This document shows positions 8,508 through 17,898 of a stretch of DNA of 64,000 nt, one piece after another. The translations under genes and the position numbers were made by a program. The stretch's first letter is position 1, and every line of letters starts with the position of its first letter. The stretch is from Faucicola mancuniensis (lineage in GTDB: Bacteria; Pseudomonadota; Gammaproteobacteria; Pseudomonadales; Moraxellaceae): positions 434,001 through 498,000 of the forward strand of contig NZ_CP171363.1 of assembly GCF_046523945.1 (NCBI RefSeq). The letters run 5' to 3'. A model generated the notes under the pieces. It saw nothing but the letters and a program-made list of their open reading frames with translations. It was not told where the DNA came from and made no database searches.

Positions 8508-11337
8508 AGTGACGCACCTCACCATTACCGACAACATTTTCCACACAGCGAGTGCAAATCTCTGGGTAGTCGGCATTTGCCCCAACATCTGATGAGATGT
8601 GCCAACAGCGTACGCACTTTTCGCCTTCGGCGGTTTTGATGCTCACCGCCACTTGGCTGTCGTCCGCTTGTTCAAAAGTAACGCCTGTTTTGTTGGCAAA
8701 TGGGGCGATGTTTGCCACGCTTGAGATAAAGACAAATTTTAACTCATTGCCCAATTTTTCTAAGGATTTTAGCGTGTTGTCATCAGCAAAGACAGTAACG
8801 TCCGCCATTAAGTTGGCGTTAATCACTTTGTCGGTACGAGCGATTTCATAAGCCTTATTTACCACTTCTTTGGCGTTTAAAATCACTTGCCAATCTTCTT
8901 CGCTAATTTCACCAAGCTCAAAGACTGGGAACTCATACCATTCTTGGGTAAACACATAGCCATCTGTGCCTTTTAGCACTTGCCACGCTTCTTGAGCGGT
9001 AAATGACAAAATCGGCGCAATCCAGCGTAGCAAGGCGTGGGCAATGTGATAAATGGCAGTCTGTGCCGAGCGTCTTGCCTTGCCGTCCGCTTTGGTGGTG
9101 TACTGGCGGTCTTTGATGATGTCAAGGTAAAATCCGCCCAAATCTTGCGAACAAAAGCCGACCACCGCTTGACACACTTGGTGAAAGTCCATATTGGTAT
9201 AAGACACTTTGATTTGCTCTTGCACCTTTTGGGCTTTGTGCAAAATGTATTTATCAAGGCTGATTAAATCGCTTGTCGCTACCATATCGGTTTGCGGATT
9301 AAAATCATCAGTATTGGCAAGTAAAAAACGCACGGTGTTACGAATACGGCGATACATATCGGTGGTGCGGTCAAATCCTTCTTTGGACACCGCCATTTCA
9401 TAGCGATAATCGCTTGACGATACCCAAAGTCGCACAATATCAATGCCGTATTTATTGGCAAGCTCTTGTGGTTCAAAGCCTTTGGTATTGCCTTTTGATT
9501 TTGACAGTTTATAACCTTTGGCATCAACGGTAAAACCGTGCGTCAAAACTTGCTTATATGGCGGACGACCGTACACCGATTCGGCAACAAGCAATGATGA
9601 CTGAAACCAACCACGATGTTGGTCAGAGCCTTCAAGGTATAAATCGGCAGGATTAGTCAGCTCATCACGATTGGCAAGTACGGCAAAGTTGGTAGAACCA
9701 GAGTCAAACCAAACATCCAGCGTATCGGTAGATTTTTGGTAAATTTGGCTGTCATTTTCGTTTAAAAAGTCGCTAATCGGTGCGTCAAACCACGCCTCAA
9801 TACCGCCTTTTTCAATCACTTGGGCAACTTTTTCAATGAGTTCTGCCGTTTGTGGGTGCAAATCGCCTGTGTCTTTATGAATAAAAAACGCAATCGGCAC
9901 GCCCCAAGTACGCTGACGGCTGATACACCAGTCTGGGCGACCGTTCATCATTGACTCAATGCGGTTTTGCCCCCAAGACGGTGTCCAAATCACGTTTGGA
10001 ATGTCTTTTAACGCCTGTTCACGCAAGCCTTTCGCCTCCATACTAATAAACCATTGGGGCGTGGCACGGAAAATGATTGGCGTTTTGTGTCGCCAGCAAT
10101 GCGGATAACTGTGGGTAATCACGGTATGATTGAGCAAATGTCCGCTCTCTTGTAGGGTGGCAATGATTTTTGGTTGGGCTTTGTAAATATGCTCGCCTAC
10201 AAAGACTTTTGCCTCATCCAAATACACGCCATTGCCACCAACAGGATTTTCAGTCGGCAAACCGTTGGCACGCCCTACATTGTAGTCGTCCACACCGTGA
10301 GCAGGGGCGGTATGCACCAAGCCTGTACCGCTATCGGCTGTAACATGGTCGCCTGTGATAAATGGCACTTGACGCTCGGCAATTAAAGGGTGCTGGGCTT
10401 TTAAGGCGGTTAAATCTTTGCCGTTAATGGTGGCAAGAGTGCTGTGTTCAGCAATTTCTAAGGTTTTAACAAACTCTTCTTGCAAATCTTTGGCAATGAT
10501 ATACGCCCCATTTGCCGTATTTAAGACAATATAATCAAGCTCGGTGCTTGCGGTAATGGCTTGGTTGGCAGGCAATGTCCAAGGCGTTGTCGTCCAAATC
10601 ACCGCTTGTAATTTGCCGTTAATGTTGGCGGTTTGGGCTAAAACTTCACGATTGACAATGTCAAAACCGACATAAACGGCATCGGATTTTTTGTTTTCGT
10701 ATTCAACTTCCGCCTCGGCAAGTGCCGAACCGCAGTCCAAACACCAGTTTACAGGCTTCATACCACGCACGATATGCCCGTTTTCATAAATTTTGCCCAA
10801 CGCTCGCACAATACCCGCTTCGGTGGCAAAATTCATCGTCAAATAAGGATTACCCCAATCGCCAAGCACGCCCAAACGCTTAAAATCCGCCATTTGCAAG
10901 GCGATTTGGCTTTTAGCATACTCACGGCACGCACGGCGAAACTCGGTGGCGGTGATAATCTCGCCATTTTTGGCTTTGTCTTTGTGCGGTTGTCCCACTT
11001 TGCCAATCAACTCTTCGACTTTTTGCTCAATCGGCAAGCCGTGGCAATCCCAGCCTGGCACATACGGAGCGTCATAGCCGTCAAGGGTTTTGTATTTGAC
11101 AATCACGTCTTTTAGCACTTTATTGACCACGTGTCCCAAGTGAATTTGACCGTTGGCATACGGCGGGCTATCGTGAAGGACGTATTTTTCACGCCCAATG
11201 CGAGATTTGCGAATTTGTCCGTACAAATCGTCTTGATACCAAGCGTCTAGCCAAGCAGGTTCACGTTTTGCCAAATCGCCACGCATAGGGAAAGCGGTAT
11301 CGGCAAGGTTTAGGGTGTTTTTGTAGTCAATTGTCAT
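8500..11337 (-). CDS. ileS: Isoleucyl-tRNA synthetase
   Basis: Encodes 945 aa from MTIDYKNTLNLADT; GGAAA 7-11 bases upstream supports this start over one five codons earlier. It is a class I synthetase that charges tRNA-Ile, with an editing domain that clears Val-tRNA. The HIGH-type motif is in PPYANGQIHLGHVVNK (residues about 58-73) and the KMSKS-type motif is KLSKSKGN (about 606). A C-terminal zinc knuckle has CVRCWH and CTRC. It overlaps lspA and is probably cotranscribed with it. The neighbour expected upstream, ribF, is on the same strand but separated by tehB. Confidence 0.97.
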   Translation of the reverse strand: MTIDYKNTLNLADTAFPMRGDLAKREPAWLDAWYQDDLYGQIRKSRIGREKYVLHDSPPYANGQIHLGHVVNKVLKDVIVKYKTLDGYDAPYVPGWDCHGLPIEQKVEELIGKVGQPHKDKAKNGEIITATEFRRACREYAKSQIALQMADFKRLGVLGDWGNPYLTMNFATEAGIVRALGKIYENGHIVRGMKPVNWCLDCGSALAEAEVEYENKKSDAVYVGFDIVNREVLAQTANINGKLQAVIWTTTPWTLPANQAITASTELDYIVLNTANGAYIIAKDLQEEFVKTLEIAEHSTLATINGKDLTALKAQHPLIAERQVPFITGDHVTADSGTGLVHTAPAHGVDDYNVGRANGLPTENPVGGNGVYLDEAKVFVGEHIYKAQPKIIATLQESGHLLNHTVITHSYPHCWRHKTPIIFRATPQWFISMEAKGLREQALKDIPNVIWTPSWGQNRIESMMNGRPDWCISRQRTWGVPIAFFIHKDTGDLHPQTAELIEKVAQVIEKGGIEAWFDAPISDFLNENDSQIYQKSTDTLDVWFDSGSTNFAVLANRDELTNPADLYLEGSDQHRGWFQSSLLVAESVYGRPPYKQVLTHGFTVDAKGYKLSKSKGNTKGFEPQELANKYGIDIVRLWVSSSDYRYEMAVSKEGFDRTTDMYRRIRNTVRFLLANTDDFNPQTDMVATSDLISLDKYILHKAQKVQEQIKVSYTNMDFHQVCQAVVGFCSQDLGGFYLDIIKDRQYTTKADGKARRSAQTAIYHIAHALLRWIAPILSFTAQEAWQVLKGTDGYVFTQEWYEFPVFELGEISEEDWQVILNAKEVVNKAYEIARTDKVINANLMADVTVFADDNTLKSLEKLGNELKFVFISSVANIAPFANKTGVTFEQADDSQVAVSIKTAEGEKCVRCWHISSDVGANADYPEICTRCVENVVGNGEVRHYA

Positions 11338-11552
11338 AATCGTTTCCAACACAAAATAGAAAAATAACTATGAATTATACACTAAAATGTGGCGTAAACA
11401 AACTTCAAACACAAAAGCAAAATCATGTTTAAAAAATTTTCACAAATAGAATGTAAAAAATATTTGCAAAAATATTTGGCTAATTTGGGTTAAATATGTA
11501 TATAATATATATGTTTAATTTTACCTTTCACCATAACCTTAAGGATAATATC

Positions 11553-12416
11553 ATGACAAATCAACAGCTTATCAGCTACAAAAAAGCCCCCATCTGGACA
11601 AAAGACAACATTCCCAATCGAATTTTGGGTAAACATAACACAAAAGTCGGCAGTTGGGGACAACTCACCGTATTTGAAGGACAAATCAAATTTTACGAAC
11701 TCAATGATGATGAAAGTATAAAAGCCCAACATATTTTGACAAAAGACAGCGAACCGTATCTAATTGAACCGCAATCTTGGCACAAAGTTGAGCCGATTGG
11801 CGATGATTTTAAAATGCAAATTGAGTTTTTATGCACGCCAGAAGATTTTTTTGCCAAAAAATATGACATGACCGCCACACATTCTGCCGTTGTGGATGCG
11901 GTTAAAACCGTTCAGCCGTGCAAAGCGATTGATTTGGGCTGTGGGCAAGGTCGCAATGCCTTGTATTTGAGTTTGCTTGGTTTTGACGTAACGGCAAGCG
12001 ACTACAATCCGAACGGTTTGGGACAGGTAACTCAGCTTGCTCAGTTGGAAAACCTTGCCATTGTACCAGAGATTTACGACATGAACACAGCCGATATTAA
12101 CGGCAATTATGATTTTATGGTGGCGACCGTGGTGTTCATGTTCCTACAACGTGAACGAGTGCCTGCGATTATCAAGGATATGCAAGACAAAACAAATGTC
12201 GGTGGATACAATCTTATCGTGTCGGCGATCGATACGGCAGATTTCCCCTGTCGTATGCCGTTTTCGTTTACGTTTAAAGAAAATGAGTTAAAAGAGTATT
12301 ATCAAGGATGGGAATTTGTTGAGTATAATGAAAATATCGGCTCAATGCACGCAAGGGATGAAAATGGCAATCCAATTCAGCTAAAATTTGTAACGATGCT
12401 TGCCAAAAAAGTTTAG
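11553..12416 (+). CDS. tehB: Tellurite resistance methyltransferase TehB, long form
   Basis: Encodes 287 aa from MTNQQLISYKKAPIWTKDN, with AAGGA upstream; an alternative start 19 codons earlier is unlikely. The N-terminal 80-90 residues form a small beta domain (GSWGQLTVFEGQIKFYELN, PQSWHKVEPI), as in Haemophilus TehB. The remainder is a Rossmann SAM methyltransferase with CKAIDLGCGQGRNALYLSLL as motif I, then FMVATVVFMFLQRERVP and a closing ENELKEYYQGWEFVEYNEN. It detoxifies tellurite and perhaps other oxyanions by methylation. It lies between ileS and ribF on the opposite strand, which suggests insertion into an older cluster. Confidence 0.93.
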   Translation: MTNQQLISYKKAPIWTKDNIPNRILGKHNTKVGSWGQLTVFEGQIKFYELNDDESIKAQHILTKDSEPYLIEPQSWHKVEPIGDDFKMQIEFLCTPEDFFAKKYDMTATHSAVVDAVKTVQPCKAIDLGCGQGRNALYLSLLGFDVTASDYNPNGLGQVTQLAQLENLAIVPEIYDMNTADINGNYDFMVATVVFMFLQRERVPAIIKDMQDKTNVGGYNLIVSAIDTADFPCRMPFSFTFKENELKEYYQGWEFVEYNENIGSMHARDENGNPIQLKFVTMLAKKV

Positions 12417-12429
12417 TTGTATTTTGTAG

Positions 12430-12446
12430 GGTGGGCTTAGCCCACC
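12430..12446. repeat. GGTGGGC-TTA-GCCCACC palindrome between tehB and ribF
   Basis: Perfect 7-bp arms with a 3-base loop, flanked by GTAG on one side and TTAC on the other. It lies between the converging ends of tehB and ribF and probably acts as a terminator. It resembles the palindromes at 83-107 and 3514-3547. Confidence 0.7.
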
Positions 12447-12468
12447 TTACTTTTGGAAATGATATTAT

Positions 12469-13467
12469 TTACACCTTCAAATTTTGCTCACGCCATATTA
12501 GCAAATCTTGCACATCTTGCAAAATCCCACTTTTCAACGCATCAAGCCCATCATAATTTTTTTCACCATGCAAAAAATGCAAAAATGTAACCGTCAATTC
12601 CTGACCGTACAAATCACCATCAAACTCTGGCAAAAACACTTCCAACCGCCAATCCACGCCATGTACAGACGGACGAGTGCCAACATTTGCCGTACCGAAT
12701 AACGTATTTTTGTGGAAACCTGTCAAGCCATTCTGTCCATTTTTGGCAAAATTAGCAAAACTTTGTCCGTTTTCTTGTGCATTATTAAACGAAACTTCCA
12801 CACCAAAAATCCCATACAATGCAGGTTTTATCCGATTTAACGCAATATTTGCCGTTGGAAAATCTAACGTGCGACCGATTTTGTCGCCATGAATAACCGT
12901 CCCTGTAATCGCATAATCTCGCCCAAGTAATTGTTTTGCTTTAGTTAAATCACCTTTTAGCAAATTTTCACGAACTTGGGTAGAGCTAATGCGTAAATTT
13001 TCATTATCAACAATTGTATGTAAATTCACTACAGGCAAACCAAACTCACGCAAAAAATCACTATCGCCCATGCGGTCATGCCCAAAACGAAAATCATCAC
13101 CAAGTACCAACGATTTTACACCAATATTTTGTAAAATCTTGGCAAAATCAACGGCAGATAGATTACGAAAATCATCGTTAAACTCGGCAATAATCACATT
13201 TTGCACGCCAAAATTGTGAAGTAATGCTAACTTTTCGTTAAGATTGGTTAAACGTGGTGGAGCGGTTATAGGATTAAAAAACTCTCGTGGCTGTGGCTCA
13301 AAAATCATCACTGCATTGCTTAAATTTTGTGCATTTGCTGTGTTAATTAATTGTTGTAACATGGCTTGATGTCCCAAATGAACACCGTCAAAATTGCCAA
13401 TTGTTAGTACGCAATCGTTTAATTTTTGTGAATGATTGATAAGTTGGTTTAAATAGTAACTTTTCAT
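12469..13467 (-). CDS. ribF: Bifunctional riboflavin kinase / FAD synthetase
   Basis: Encodes 332 aa. It converts riboflavin to FMN and then to FAD. The N-terminal nucleotidyltransferase domain shows LTIGNFDGVHLGHQAML (residues about 21-37) and VLGDDFRFGHDRMGD. ISSTQVRENLLKGDLTKA leads into the C-terminal kinase domain with ITGTVIHGDKIGRTLDFPTA and GTANVGTRPSVHG. The C-terminal domain holds a low-complexity Asn/Gly insert (GQSFANFAKNGQNG, about residues 230-245). Its usual partners ileS and lspA lie downstream on the same strand after tehB. Confidence 0.96.
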   Translation of the reverse strand: MKSYYLNQLINHSQKLNDCVLTIGNFDGVHLGHQAMLQQLINTANAQNLSNAVMIFEPQPREFFNPITAPPRLTNLNEKLALLHNFGVQNVIIAEFNDDFRNLSAVDFAKILQNIGVKSLVLGDDFRFGHDRMGDSDFLREFGLPVVNLHTIVDNENLRISSTQVRENLLKGDLTKAKQLLGRDYAITGTVIHGDKIGRTLDFPTANIALNRIKPALYGIFGVEVSFNNAQENGQSFANFAKNGQNGLTGFHKNTLFGTANVGTRPSVHGVDWRLEVFLPEFDGDLYGQELTVTFLHFLHGEKNYDGLDALKSGILQDVQDLLIWREQNLKV

Positions 13468-13592
13468 AGATGATTAAATTATTTTGCTAGAAGAAATGAT
13501 AAAAAATTTGGCAACAGTATAAAGAAAAACCAGTAAAAAAGCTATGCAAAACACTTTTTTGTGATAATGCATTGATTTTACAATATTTTTAA

Positions 13593-14432
13593 TTAATCAA
13601 TCAATATATTCACGATTGATAAATTTTTGACTGTGCCATCAGGCAATATCACGCTGTCAATCGGTATCACGCCACGCACCGCATTGCAAAAAAACAATGC
13701 CGATATATTGGCTAAATCTTTATCGCCCAAATTTCGCTGTTGTGACCGCTGTGAGCCGAGTTTGTCTAACAGCACTTGTCGCATGACACCGTTCACGCCA
13801 GAATGTTCAATGTTTGGGGTAAACCATTGATTTTGATGGTTTAATTGATAAAAAATATTGCAAAAACTGCCTTCCACCCAGTTACCAAACATATCTTGCA
13901 CCAGTCCGTCTAGCAGTTTTGGGTTTTGTTGTTGCCGTTGCAACAGTTCGTGATGAGCAAACACTTTGTCTTGGGCGTTTAAGAGTTTTAACCCTGCCAA
14001 ATTTGGCGGTAATACGGCGATTTTTTGACGTAAACAGACGGCTTGAGCAGTCGGTTGTAGGATAATTTCATTGGGACGATTTGCCAAAAGTGTGGGGCTT
14101 GGCATGAGTTTTGCCCAAACATTTGTCAAACAATTGTCAAAACCATAACCACGCACCGCTTGACTTTGTCGGCAAACGACAATTTTTAGCATACCGTGTT
14201 GGATTTGGTTGGCAAGTGTTGTCAAATGTTGGTAAATTAACGGCAAATTCATATCAAGTTGCAGATTTTCACAAGCGATTTGACAGCGTTGTTGATGATA
14301 ATCAAGCCAATTAATCGTACCAAACACCACCGCCATCGTGCTAAAAAAGCCATCGCCATATGCAATCACTCGCTCGTTGATGTCAATCGTGGTGATGGGC
14401 TGTGGGCTGGGGTAATTTAGGTCGTACCACAT
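13593..14432 (-). CDS. pabC: Aminodeoxychorismate lyase
   Basis: Encodes 279 aa. It is a PLP fold-type IV enzyme releasing p-aminobenzoate and pyruvate from aminodeoxychorismate in folate synthesis. Signatures: ERVIAYGDGFFSTMAV, YHQQRCQIACENL, VVCRQSQAVRGYGF, GLKLLNAQDKVFAHHELL with the catalytic Lys, WVEGSFCNIFYQ, SGVNGVMRQVLLDKL and FFCNAVRGVIPI. All are in the order expected. It is separated from ribF by 125 bp and may be read alone. A D-amino-acid or branched-chain aminotransferase is the other possibility in this fold, but the RGxIPI tail favours PabC. Confidence 0.88.
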   Translation of the reverse strand: MWYDLNYPSPQPITTIDINERVIAYGDGFFSTMAVVFGTINWLDYHQQRCQIACENLQLDMNLPLIYQHLTTLANQIQHGMLKIVVCRQSQAVRGYGFDNCLTNVWAKLMPSPTLLANRPNEIILQPTAQAVCLRQKIAVLPPNLAGLKLLNAQDKVFAHHELLQRQQQNPKLLDGLVQDMFGNWVEGSFCNIFYQLNHQNQWFTPNIEHSGVNGVMRQVLLDKLGSQRSQQRNLGDKDLANISALFFCNAVRGVIPIDSVILPDGTVKNLSIVNILID

Positions 14433-14538
14433 GGTTTTTTTTCCGTTAGGTTTTGGCAGTAGGTTGTGTTAAGATAATCGCTTATTATACCAGTTATCGG
14501 CGGTTATCGCTGTTTTTTGTCAAATTTTAAGGCGTATT

Positions 14539-15381
14539 ATGCACACATCAATTTTATCTTTACCAACATCTGCCGATTATCATTTTATAGTGATTGGCAA
14601 TCCGATTGCTCATAGTAAATCGCCCGAATTGCACCAATCTTTTGCCAAACAAACAGGCTTAAACATTCATTATGCTCGCCAACTTTGCCCCAATGATTTT
14701 GACAGTTTTGTCGCTGTGGCGGCAAGTTTTTTTAACGGTGGCGGAACAGGTTTAAACATTACTGTGCCGTTTAAAGAAATGGCGTTTGAACTGTGCCAAA
14801 CCCTTTCTCAAACAAATCAGGGCAATTTGTCCGAATATGCGTTGGTGGCGGGTGCGGTGAACACGCTTGCCATCAAGGATGGCAAACTGTACGGCGATAA
14901 TACGGACGGTCGTGGTTTGGTGGCGGATTTACGCTCAAAAGGCGTGGATTTGGACAGCAAAAATGTGGTAATTTTGGGAGCAGGTGGGGCAACTCGTGGG
15001 GCGATTTTGCCGTTGCTCAACGCCAATGTAAAATCATTGCACATTGCTAATCGTACCGTTGAAAAAGCGGAAAATTTGGCAAAAATGTTTGATGATAATC
15101 GTATTACTTTTTCAAATTTGACGGATTTGCCAAATAATGTTGATGTTATTATCAATGCCACGTCAATCGGATTAAGTGGTGAAAAATTGCCGTTTAACGA
15201 TGATTTAACCACCGATTTTGCGTACGATATGATGTATGGCAAGCCGTCTGCGTTTTTGGATTTTTTTAAGGCGAAAAATGCAAATATTTCAGACGGTTTG
15301 GGAATGCTTGTCAATCAAGGGGCGTTAAGTTTTGAGTTATGGACAGGCGAAAAAGTGAATTTAACGGATTTTACATTTTAA
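14539..15381 (+). CDS. aroE: Shikimate dehydrogenase (NADP+)
   Basis: Encodes 280 aa. It reduces 3-dehydroshikimate to shikimate in aromatic amino-acid synthesis. The substrate site is seen in IAHSKSPELHQSFAKQTG and GLNITVPFKEMAFELC (catalytic Lys), with the partner Asp in GDNTDGRGLVADL. NADPH binds at VVILGAGGATRGAILPLL with the ANRTVEKA loop. The C-terminus DGLGMLVNQGALSFELWTG is typical. It is divergent from pabC and followed by a terminator. Confidence 0.96.
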   Translation: MHTSILSLPTSADYHFIVIGNPIAHSKSPELHQSFAKQTGLNIHYARQLCPNDFDSFVAVAASFFNGGGTGLNITVPFKEMAFELCQTLSQTNQGNLSEYALVAGAVNTLAIKDGKLYGDNTDGRGLVADLRSKGVDLDSKNVVILGAGGATRGAILPLLNANVKSLHIANRTVEKAENLAKMFDDNRITFSNLTDLPNNVDVIINATSIGLSGEKLPFNDDLTTDFAYDMMYGKPSAFLDFFKAKNANISDGLGMLVNQGALSFELWTGEKVNLTDFTF

Positions 15382-15394
15382 TCATTTTAACCAT

Positions 15395-15423
15395 AAAAAA
15401 ACCGCCAAATTTGACGGTTTTTT
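15395..15423. terminator. Terminator after aroE
   Basis: AAAAAACCGCCAAA pairs with TTTGACGGTTTTTT with one mismatch, 13 bp after the aroE stop and shared with the converging transporter gene. Confidence 0.8.
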
Positions 15424-15445
15424 ATTTGGGAAATGTTGGCAAAAA

Positions 15446-16948
15446 TCAATAATAACCCATGATTTTCCACCAAACCAAACCGACAACAAGCCACACAATA
15501 CAGTTTACCACACTCACCACAAAGCCTGCTTTCCACCATTCGCCAAGCGTAACAAAGCCTGAACCAAAAACCACAGGGGCAGTTCCCGTACCGTAATGGG
15601 TCAAACTCATCATCAAGTTACCTGCCGCTGCCAAAATCAACGCATACAACATCGGCGGTGCACCCAACGCAAGCCCAACGCCATAAAAAGCGGCAAACAT
15701 GGCGGTAATGTGGGCGGTGGTACTGGCAAAAAAGTAATGCGTATAAAGATAAATCAAAGTCAAAATCGCACACGCACCGACCCAGCCCACGCCCAAATGT
15801 CCGATACCTGTCTGGATATTGTCGGCAAACCATTTGATTAAGCCCAATTTATCCAAGAAAGTCGCCATCATAATCAACGCTGAAAACCAAATCACCGTAT
15901 CCCAAGCCGATTTTTGTTTTAACGCATCGTCCCATGTCAAAACGCCTGACAACAGCAAGGCTGACAAACCGATAAATGCGGTCGCTGTCGCATCAACCTT
16001 GAACGCATCGCCCAAAATCATCGCAGGAATATTCGCCCACAAAATTAACAACAACGCAAACACGCCCAACATAATTTTTTCATCTTTGCCCATATCGCCC
16101 AGTTCTGCGAGATTCTTTTTGGCGTATTCGGTGGCGTTTGGTGTTTCTTTTAACTCTGGTGGATACAATTTATAAATCACCAACGGCATGATTAACAAAC
16201 ACGCAATCCCAGGTAAAAACATGGCAATCGCCCACGTTGTCCAACTTAACTCAATCTGTTTGCCTGTCGCTTCGGCAACGAATTTTACCACCAAAGGGTT
16301 GGGGGCGGTAGCAGTGATAAACATACCTGACGTAATAGGATTGGTATTATAATTTACCAATGCCAAATAACGCCCAACTTTGGTACGGCTGGCATCATTA
16401 TCGCCTTTTGAATCTAGCGATTCTGAAATCGCTTTCATAATTGGGTGAATAATACCACCACCACGAGCGGTATTTGATGGGGTAATCGGTGCTAACACCG
16501 TTTCGGCAATTGCCAACGCATAGCCAATACCCAACGTTTTTTTGCCAAATATCGAAATAAAATAATAACCAATGCGACTGCCCAAGCCAGTTTTTGTCAA
16601 ACCATACGAAATAATCACCGCAATCGCAATCAACCAAATCAACGAATTGGAAAAACTGGACATCGCATCTTTTAACGCATCGGCAGGTTTATCACTGGTA
16701 ACGCCCGTTACCGCAACCAATGCAATCGCAAGAATAGACAATGCCCCAATTGGCATCGCCTTGCCAATAATAGCGACAATCGTGCCAATAAATAATGCCA
16801 ACATATGCCACGCATTGGGCTTGACCCCTTCTGGCACAGGAATGACAAACCAAATGATGAGCGTAATCGCCACCGCAATCAGCATGGGAATTGGTTTAAA
16901 ACCCAACTTGATATCATGTTTGTTTGGGTTTGGTTGATTTGTGGTCAT
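15446..16948 (-). CDS. DASS/SLC13-type anion:Na+ symporter or exchanger (dicarboxylate/2-oxoglutarate type)
   Basis: Encodes 500 aa from MTTNQPNPNKHDIKLGF; the longer start 12 codons upstream is less likely. About 12 hydrophobic segments mark an inner-membrane carrier. The family signatures APITPSNTARGGGIIHPI and YNTNPITSGMFITATAPNP carry the two Ser-Asn-Thr-like substrate/Na+ hairpins. The C-terminal half has THYFFASTTAHITAMFAAF and NLMMSLTHYGTGTAPV. This pattern fits bacterial 2-oxoglutarate/malate or citrate/succinate carriers (CitT, SodiT1, YflS). The exact substrate cannot be read from the sequence. It is transcribed alone. Confidence 0.88.
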   Translation of the reverse strand: MTTNQPNPNKHDIKLGFKPIPMLIAVAITLIIWFVIPVPEGVKPNAWHMLALFIGTIVAIIGKAMPIGALSILAIALVAVTGVTSDKPADALKDAMSSFSNSLIWLIAIAVIISYGLTKTGLGSRIGYYFISIFGKKTLGIGYALAIAETVLAPITPSNTARGGGIIHPIMKAISESLDSKGDNDASRTKVGRYLALVNYNTNPITSGMFITATAPNPLVVKFVAEATGKQIELSWTTWAIAMFLPGIACLLIMPLVIYKLYPPELKETPNATEYAKKNLAELGDMGKDEKIMLGVFALLLILWANIPAMILGDAFKVDATATAFIGLSALLLSGVLTWDDALKQKSAWDTVIWFSALIMMATFLDKLGLIKWFADNIQTGIGHLGVGWVGACAILTLIYLYTHYFFASTTAHITAMFAAFYGVGLALGAPPMLYALILAAAGNLMMSLTHYGTGTAPVVFGSGFVTLGEWWKAGFVVSVVNCIVWLVVGLVWWKIMGYY

Positions 16949-17083
16949 AGTTACCCCTTGTTTTTGCTTTTTCAAATACTTCATTGTTTAAATAAACCAT
17001 TTGAAAAATTTCTTGTAAAATTTAGTTACATATTAACATGATTTTCGCAACATTCTAAGGGGATATACCAAAGTATTTGTTAA

Positions 17084-17118
17084 AAAAAAAGCCCATAACT
17101 TTTTATTATGGACTTTTT
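17084..17118. terminator. Terminator past the YidB-like gene
   Basis: AAAAAGCCCATAA pairs with TTATGGACTTTTT with one mismatch, 26 bp beyond the minus-strand stop at 17144. Confidence 0.75.
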
Positions 17119-17143
17119 GCAAAACATAAAAATTTGCAATATT

Positions 17144-17803
17144 TTACCGAATAAAACGTGAAACTTGCGATAAAATTTCATTAATTTCGTTGTTGGCTTC
17201 GGCTTCTTTGTTGGTATCGCCATCTGGTGTTAATTGGTCAAATACTTGTGGCAACAAATCCGCCATGCCTTGACACACTTCGCCTTCGCCACAGCCTGTT
17301 TGTTGGGCGACTTGTTGAATTTGTTGCTGACCGAATAATTGGGTGATATCGTTTGGATTTAGGCTTTGGTTTGGTTGATTGGCACTCATCCACGAGTTGG
17401 CTTGTTGTCCAAACCCCATATTTTGCACCTTACCCAACGCACCACTTAGACCGCCATTTTGCTGAATAAAATTCAACGCCAACGGCAACAACGCCACCAT
17501 CAACGCACTTTTACCACCATTACCACCGCTTTGACCGCCCAACACACTGCCGAGCACTTGCCCCAACACATTGCCTTGCGACTGTACTTGCGGTTGATTT
17601 TGGTTCATCGCCATGCCTGCCATGCCAATCAGGTCATCAAGCCCAAAACCGTCGCTCAAATTTACACCAGACGATTGTCCACCGCCCAACACGCTGCCGA
17701 GCATACCGCCAAGACCACTATTTTGCGGTTGCTGTTGTTGTGGTTGCTGACCTTGCATTGCACTTTGTGCCACTTGGGTGATCAAATTGGTTAATAAACT
17801 CAT
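17144..17803 (-). CDS. DUF937 / YidB-like protein
   Basis: Encodes 219 aa, very rich in Gln, Gly and Asn. The first half has repeats of the type GGMLGSVLGGGQS and GQVLGSVLGGQSGG separated by Gln-rich linkers. The second half is the YidB-like helical domain (ALMVALLPLALNFIQQNGG, GALGKVQNMGFGQQANSWM, ITQLFGQQQIQQVAQQTG, MADLLPQVFDQLTPDG). Function is unknown in the family; no signal peptide is clear. It is a single gene with its own terminator. Confidence 0.8.
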   Translation of the reverse strand: MSLLTNLITQVAQSAMQGQQPQQQQPQNSGLGGMLGSVLGGGQSSGVNLSDGFGLDDLIGMAGMAMNQNQPQVQSQGNVLGQVLGSVLGGQSGGNGGKSALMVALLPLALNFIQQNGGLSGALGKVQNMGFGQQANSWMSANQPNQSLNPNDITQLFGQQQIQQVAQQTGCGEGEVCQGMADLLPQVFDQLTPDGDTNKEAEANNEINEILSQVSRFIR

Positions 17804-17898
17804 AAAAAATCCTTAAAATTGGTTAAAAATTGCTGAAAAAAAGCATAAATCCATTGTAAAGCAATTTTGTAAAATTTAAATGGTAAAATTGTTAAAGC

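Noticed and set aside
8597..8851. Plus-strand frames opposite ileS, glcB, pgk and gatB of 60-200 codons
   Set aside because: All are antisense to strongly conserved enzymes and have unnatural composition; typical antisense shadows.
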